Shown in pieces: positions 5,453 to 8,824 of a DNA stretch of 8,824 nucleotides. The stretch is from an uncultured Clostridia bacterium. GTDB taxonomy: Bacteria > Bacillota > Clostridia > Oscillospirales > Ruminococcaceae. A program made the position numbers and the translations under genes. The stretch is from the NCBI GenBank assembly GCA_946563605.1, contig CAMNVW010000049.1:1-8824 (forward strand). Reading direction: 5' to 3'. Positions within the stretch are counted from its first letter, which is position 1. Every line of letters starts with the position of its first letter. The notes under the pieces were generated by a model. It was not told the DNA's origin, did no database searches, and saw only the letters and a program-made list of their open reading frames with translations.

Positions 5453-6343
5453 TTACTGCAAATCCTGTAAGTATTCCATCGCCCGTTCATAAAGCAGCGC
5501 GATCTGTTTTGCCGCAGGGGATTGCGGATAATCCACCACAGGGCGGCTGTGGTTAATTGCGCGAATCACCAGCGGATCAAACGGAATCTCACCCAAAATC
5601 GGAAGCTGCTGCTCCGCACAGTAGTCGCGAAGCTGCTGCTCAAATGCAGGCGCAATTCCCACGCGGTTGATGCACCCCACCGCCGGAACCTTCAGTTGGC
5701 GAACCGTTTTCAAGATTCGTTCCAAATCGCTCAAGCCGGAACAGGAAGGTTCCAGAACCAGCAAAACCAAATCCACACCGGCAACCGATGAAATAATCGG
5801 GCAGCCGATGCCAGGCGAACCGTCGATAATCGCAACAGGGGTATCTGTACAAAACCGGCGCAGATTCTCCTTGACGGTATTGATGGTTTTTCCGGTTGCT
5901 CCGGCGCCTGGACGAAGCTGTGCCGTCGAAAAGGTTCCGCATGGTGTGGCAGACACGCGGTAATTGCCTGAGCAAATATCCACCATGTACACTGCTTTAT
6001 GCTCCTGCGAACAAACGGGACACACCAGCTCGCACACGCCACAGCCCTGGCAGAGATAGGAATTGATCACGCCGTTTTTCATCGCGCCAAAGCGGCAGTA
6101 CCGGTCGCAAAGTCCGCAATGCGTACAAAGCTGCTGGTCAATGACCGCGCGTCTGCGAAAAACAGCCTCCTCCGAAAGGAACGTCTGCTTCTCGGAAAAA
6201 ATCAGATGGAGGTTCGGAACATCGACATCGCAGTCCGCAAAACAGACCTCGTTCTGCTGCGCGTGAAGCAACGCAATAAAAGAGGAAGCAATGGTGGTTT
6301 TTCCTGTGCCGCCTTTGCCGCTTAAAATCAAAAGCTGTTTCAT
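5453..6343 (-). CDS. MinD-superfamily P-loop ATPase with inserted 2x[4Fe-4S] ferredoxin domain (copy 1)
   Basis: The product is 296 aa from the ATG at 6343, which stands 7 bases after AAAAAGGGGG; the ATG at 6346 and TTG at 6349 are possible but too close to that site. It is a deviant-Walker (MinD/ParA/Mrp) ATPase with a ferredoxin module inserted after the first strands (the COG1149-type arrangement). The deviant Walker A is GKGGTGKT at about 9-16, with ADCDVDVPN (36-44) after it. Two full C-x2-C-x2-C-x3-C motifs sit at Cys73/76/79/83 and Cys98/101/104/108, enough for two [4Fe-4S] clusters. Walker B is IIDGSPG at about 172-178. Family members work in pairs in the ORP system and are thought to couple ATP hydrolysis to electron or cluster transfer. 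It follows its paralogue by 15 bases and is probably co-transcribed and functionally paired with it. Function here is inferred from family and context. Confidence 0.9.
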   Translation of the reverse strand: MKQLLILSGKGGTGKTTIASSFIALLHAQQNEVCFADCDVDVPNLHLIFSEKQTFLSEEAVFRRRAVIDQQLCTHCGLCDRYCRFGAMKNGVINSYLCQGCGVCELVCPVCSQEHKAVYMVDICSGNYRVSATPCGTFSTAQLRPGAGATGKTINTVKENLRRFCTDTPVAIIDGSPGIGCPIISSVAGVDLVLLVLEPSCSGLSDLERILKTVRQLKVPAVGCINRVGIAPAFEQQLRDYCAEQQLPILGEIPFDPLVIRAINHSRPVVDYPQSPAAKQIALLYERAMEYLQDLQ

Positions 6344-6358
6344 CATCAATCCCCCTTT

Positions 6359-7201
6359 TTATTGGTTCTGTTGATGGATGAGCGCCTGCGCGTTTTTGAA
6401 TATCCTTTCAAAAACGCGTCGGTACTCAGGATTTTTGGCTGCGATCTGTCCGCTTGCATTCAGCGAAGCAAGCTCGGGCTGCAACGGAATTTCCGCCAAA
6501 ATCTTGACATTATGGCGGCGGCAGAATGTTTTAATCTGGTTTCGGGTGTCCAGAGATTTATTGATTATGATGCCAAACGGTTTATTATACAGCTTTAACA
6601 GGTCGATACAGATGCGCATATCGCTTGCGCCAAACGAAGTCGGTTCTGTGACCAGAATACACAGATCCGCCTCCAGAATACTCTGCACAACATGGCAGGA
6701 ATCCCCCGGAGGGCAGTCGAGCACCAAATTTTTTAAATCGCGCGTCTGCGCAATCATTTTGCGGATGATCGCACAGCCCTGCATCTGTCCCGGATTTAAG
6801 CTGCCGGACATGACGCCGACGTGTTCAAAGCTGCCTGTGCAGATGTTGCCGATGCTATACGGTTTTTCGCTGATTGCCTTTGTGGGGCAGACGATGCTGC
6901 ATCCGCCGCAGTTGTGGCAGTTTTGTTCAAAGTGCAGAATACGGCTTCCTGTCCAGCACAGGGCATGAAAGCTGCAAAAATCAATACAGGTGCGGCAGCC
7001 TGTGCAAAGGCTGTCCTCAATAGACGGAACCGGCAGATAAACCGGTTGGACAGCAGGCTCTTTCATCGGCAGATAGAGGTGTCCGTTCGGCACCTCTACA
7101 TCACAGTCGATATAGGTCACCTGCTCTTGAATATAGGCGAGGTTCACACTGACAAAGGTCTTGCCAGTACCTCCTTTTCCACTTAATACTGCTATTTTCA
7201 T
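6359..7201 (-). CDS. MinD-superfamily P-loop ATPase with inserted 2x[4Fe-4S] ferredoxin domain (copy 2)
   Basis: The product is 280 aa, a paralogue of the next gene downstream with the same layout. The deviant Walker A GKGGTGKT is at 8-15, IDCDVEVPNG at 31-40, two C-x2-C-x2-C-x3-C clusters at Cys66/69/72/76 and Cys95/98/101/105, and LDCPPGDS at 161-168 as Walker B. Several residues near the nucleotide site are kept in both copies, but the two proteins differ widely elsewhere, so this is an old duplication with a probable heterodimer, not a recent one. The ATG at 7201 has only a weak TAAGAG upstream and poor spacing, which may mean low or coupled expression. A good promoter stands at 7283-7311. 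Its neighbours are the NifX-like gene upstream and the second ATPase downstream, the ORP-type order. Confidence 0.9.
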   Translation of the reverse strand: MKIAVLSGKGGTGKTFVSVNLAYIQEQVTYIDCDVEVPNGHLYLPMKEPAVQPVYLPVPSIEDSLCTGCRTCIDFCSFHALCWTGSRILHFEQNCHNCGGCSIVCPTKAISEKPYSIGNICTGSFEHVGVMSGSLNPGQMQGCAIIRKMIAQTRDLKNLVLDCPPGDSCHVVQSILEADLCILVTEPTSFGASDMRICIDLLKLYNKPFGIIINKSLDTRNQIKTFCRRHNVKILAEIPLQPELASLNASGQIAAKNPEYRRVFERIFKNAQALIHQQNQ

Positions 7202-7282
7202 CTCTTACTGTTCACTTTCTTTTCCCATTTCCTCTGTTTGGGAATCCCTGAGAACATATGGGTGTCTCTCTATACGGTTAAA

Positions 7283-7311
7283 ATAAAACACAAACCATAA
7301 ACTATTTTCAA
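7283..7311 (-). promoter_or_regulatory. Promoter for the paired MinD-ferredoxin ATPases
   Basis: On the minus strand TTGAAA (7306-7311) and TTTTAT (7283-7288) are spaced by 17 bases, about 75 bases before the start at 7201. Together with the terminator just upstream, it indicates that the ATPase pair can be transcribed apart from mrp and the NifX-like gene. The -10 is only a four-of-six match. Confidence 0.5.
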
Positions 7312-7320
7312 AGGAATTTG

Positions 7321-7361
7321 AAAAAATGCCCGCCGTTTTCGTCCTGAAACGGCAGGCATTT
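7321..7361 (-). terminator. Terminator after the NifX-like gene
   Basis: AAATGCC and GCCGTTT (7324-7338, split by one mismatch) pair with AAACGGC and GGCATTT (7347-7361). On the minus strand six U residues (7326-7321) end the hairpin. It begins 4 bases after the stop codon at 7366-7368 and separates the mrp/NifX unit from the ATPase pair; partial read-through is possible because of the C-A mismatch. Confidence 0.75.
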
Positions 7362-7365
7362 TCAC

Positions 7366-7722
7366 TCAGGTGTAGATACAGACATGGTCAGGACGCTGCA
7401 GCAGCGCAAGAGTACCTGCACGATAAAACTCCAGATTTTCCTGTGCAGTTGCTTTGACCGCCTGAAAAATCTGAATATTGCCGGCATTCAGCAGCCGCAC
7501 AGCTTTCTCTCCGCAGCGGGCGGTCACTACAACGCCGACTTGATGGTCAATCATCAGCTGTGCCGTTTGGATTCCGGCGCTTTGCCCGCGGCAAAACGGA
7601 GAATCCAGAAATTGAACTTCCTGTGTTTGCAGATCCATCAGCAGAAAATATTCTGTCCTGCCGAAAGTTGCAGACACCATGGAATCCATCTTTTTTTGCT
7701 CAACCGGAATTGCAATTTTCAT
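7366..7722 (-). CDS. NifX/NifB-type dinitrogenase iron-molybdenum cofactor-binding family protein (ORP-like)
   Basis: The product is 118 aa from the ATG at 7722, placed 7 bases after GGGGGGATT; the in-frame extension to 7740 is not needed. It is one compact domain of the Nitro_FeMo-Co family: MKIAIPVE at the start, FGRTEYF (20-26, where family members often read HFGR), SAGIQTAQLM (48-57), then GVVVTARCGEKAVRLLNAG (63-81) and IQIFQAV (83-89). Family members bind or carry metal-sulphur clusters such as FeMo-co precursors in NifX/NafY, or the Mo-Cu-S cluster in the orange protein. Cys44, Cys70 and Cys115 are the only cysteines. It lies 46 bases downstream of mrp and just before the MinD-ferredoxin pair, so the likely role is a small metallocluster carrier served by those ATPases. 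There is no nif structural gene in view, and nothing suggests nitrogen fixation. Confidence 0.87.
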   Translation of the reverse strand: MKIAIPVEQKKMDSMVSATFGRTEYFLLMDLQTQEVQFLDSPFCRGQSAGIQTAQLMIDHQVGVVVTARCGEKAVRLLNAGNIQIFQAVKATAQENLEFYRAGTLALLQRPDHVCIYT

Positions 7723-7768
7723 CAGTAATCCCCCCTGCAATCAGGGTCCGTGTTTGTCCGAAAAGGGG

Positions 7769-8620
7769 TTACTCCTCAAAAGTGCGGTTTTTCAGCGCAA
7801 TCAGCGGTTCTACTGCACTGCTGAGGTATTCAACAGGCATTTCGTCGATCTTGCCTTCGTCGCACAGTGCAGCCAGATTCGGGTCGATCGGCATTCTGCC
7901 AAGGATCTTCAGACCGGTTTCCTCTGCGACCTCTTCCAGCTTGCTCTTACCGAAAATATCGATCTGTTTGCCGCAGTCTGGGCAGACCAAATAGCTCATG
8001 TTTTCTACGATACCAACGATTGGAACGTTCATCAGCTTCGCCATCTTGCAGGCTTTTTTCACGATCATCGAAACCAGATCCTGCGGAGAGGTAACGATAA
8101 CGATACCATCCACCGGAATGGACTGGAACACGGTCAGCGGAACATCGCCTGTGCCTGGCGGCATATCGATAAACATATAGTCTACCTCGCCCCAAACAAC
8201 GTCGCTCCAGAACTGTTTAACGGTACCTGCAATGACAGGGCCTCTCCAAACAACCGGATCGTCGGTGTGTTCGAGCAGGAGGTTGACGGACATCACTTCG
8301 ATGCCGTTATTGCTGAGTCTAGGGTCGATACCGAGTTCAGAACCCTGTGCGCGTCCGTTGATACCGAACATTTTCGGGATAGACGGACCGGTGACATCCG
8401 CGTCAAGGATAGCGGTTTTAAAACCTCTGCGCTGCATCATAACAGCAAGAGAAGAAGTGACCATAGATTTACCTACGCCGCCCTTGCCGCTGACAACGCC
8501 GATAACTTTTTTAATATGGCTGAGACTGTTCGCCGGTTCCAGCAGGCTTTGCGGTTTAGAGCAGGAGCCCTTGCTGGAGCAGGAGGAACAGTTGCCGGAA
8601 CAACCGGATGACTGAGTCAT
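7769..8620 (-). CDS. mrp: Mrp/Nbp35-type Fe-S cluster carrier ATPase
   Basis: The product is 283 aa; the ATG at 8620 follows ATAGGAGATG. Mrp/ApbC/Nbp35 proteins are dimeric cytosolic ATPases that bind and transfer [4Fe-4S] clusters to target enzymes. Visible parts are GKGGVGKS (45-52, deviant Walker A), LDADVTGPSIP (72-82), FIDMPPGTGD (150-159, Walker B), TSPQDLVSMIV (177-187) and the cluster-bridging CPDC at 213-216 (usually C-P-x-C). The N-terminus is cysteine-rich with Cys7, Cys11, Cys14 and Cys20; C11-x2-C14-x5-C20 matches the C-x2-C-x5-C half of the Nbp35 N-terminal ferredoxin-like motif, so it may hold a second cluster. It heads the unit with the NifX-like gene 46 bases later. Transcription probably starts at the promoter at 8714-8742. 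All key residues are present. Confidence 0.94.
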   Translation of the reverse strand: MTQSSGCSGNCSSCSSKGSCSKPQSLLEPANSLSHIKKVIGVVSGKGGVGKSMVTSSLAVMMQRRGFKTAILDADVTGPSIPKMFGINGRAQGSELGIDPRLSNNGIEVMSVNLLLEHTDDPVVWRGPVIAGTVKQFWSDVVWGEVDYMFIDMPPGTGDVPLTVFQSIPVDGIVIVTSPQDLVSMIVKKACKMAKLMNVPIVGIVENMSYLVCPDCGKQIDIFGKSKLEEVAEETGLKILGRMPIDPNLAALCDEGKIDEMPVEYLSSAVEPLIALKNRTFEE

Positions 8621-8713
8621 ATTGATTCATCTCCTATCAAAATTTACGTTTTCAAACGACGCCCTTTCCCACAGAAAATGAAGCGTCGATTTTAAGCGTG
8701 TCGATACGTTGTT

Positions 8714-8742
8714 ATTATATCCCTTTTTGAGCAAATTAGCAA
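8714..8742 (-). promoter_or_regulatory. Promoter of the mrp unit
   Basis: On the minus strand TTGCTA (8737-8742, four of six) and a perfect TATAAT (8714-8719) are spaced by 17 bases. The leader of about 85 bases can form a stem of CGACGC with GCGTCG (8657-8662 with 8683-8688, 20-base loop). No T-run follows it, so it is not a terminator; its role, if any, is unknown. Confidence 0.7.
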
Positions 8743-8750
8743 GAGTGCGC

Positions 8751-8824
8751 CCTTTAGGCTTTTTCTTAAAAAAGTTTTACTCAATTTTTTTCAAAAAATT
8801 GCGAGGTGCAGGAGCAGAGCTCCT
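8751..8824. repeat. Candidate intergenic repeat element with AT and GC hairpins, cut by window edge
   Basis: The stretch contains CTTTTT/AAAAAG near 8758-8773, then a 9-bp AT palindrome (CAATTTTTT at 8782-8790 with AAAAAATTG at 8793-8801), then GCGAGGTGC and a perfect hairpin AGGAGC-AGA-GCTCCT (8810-8824). This type of layout, 'AAAAAATTGCGAGGTGCAGG' followed by a short GC hairpin, recalls dispersed intergenic repeats in clostridial genomes; that link is from memory and the repeat number cannot be seen in one window. It may also include the end of a gene unit to the right. Confidence 0.4.

Noticed and set aside
7366..7722. Nitrogen-fixation locus
   Set aside because: The NifX/NifB-type domain alone does not show nitrogen fixation; no nifHDK, nifE/N or radical-SAM NifB is present, and the neighbours are of ORP type.
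7679..8611. 310-codon plus-strand open frame opposite mrp
   Set aside because: It lies antisense to the well-supported Mrp gene, has no family motif and reflects the base composition of that gene.

Overview
The window looks like chromosomal DNA of an anaerobic, low-to-mid G+C Firmicute, most likely a gut-type clostridium (Oscillospirales-like). This is inferred from strong GGAGG/GGGGG-type ribosome sites, sigma-A-type promoters, several U-tailed terminators, ferredoxin-bearing MinD ATPases with a NifX-like partner, and an AT-hairpin intergenic repeat at the right edge. No rRNA, tRNA or CRISPR was seen, and no organism name can be proven from the sequence alone.

Two compositionally different parts are joined near position 3445. 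The left part (1 to about 3445) is visibly A+T-rich and looks like the right end of an integrated mobile element. From right to left it carries a HEPN-like accessory gene (2846-3442, +), an intergenic region with iteron-like repeats (2634-2743), a leftward promoter (2543-2571), a hairpin plus U-run inside the leader (2450-2497), a Rep-like protein (1393-2415, -), and a compact leftward cluster. That cluster encodes a 69-aa protein (991-1200), a DUF5681/TerS-like protein (634-978), a 47-aa protein (491-634) and a protein that runs off the left edge (1-504). A rep gene together with a small-terminase-like gene and an edge-located possible defence gene is reminiscent of phage satellites or plasmid-like integrated elements. 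The integrase and the left end are not in the window.

Just right of the HEPN gene, 3450-3506 reads as an orphan C-terminal coding tail followed by a strong terminator (3521-3555). This may be the displaced 3' end of the host gene into which the element integrated.

The right part (about 3560-8824) reads as host chromosome. It holds a nitrilase-superfamily amidohydrolase (3566-4459, -), a six-helix PAP2-like membrane phosphatase (4665-5357, +), and a leftward Fe-S/NTPase cluster: Mrp/Nbp35-type ATPase (7769-8620), NifX/ORP-like small protein (7366-7722), a terminator, a second promoter, then two MinD-superfamily ATPases with inserted 2x[4Fe-4S] ferredoxin domains (6359-7201 and 5453-6343). This gene set matches the core of the 'orange protein' (ORP) systems known from Desulfovibrio. 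The likely joint job is ATP-dependent assembly or transfer of an Fe-S or Mo/Cu-S cluster.
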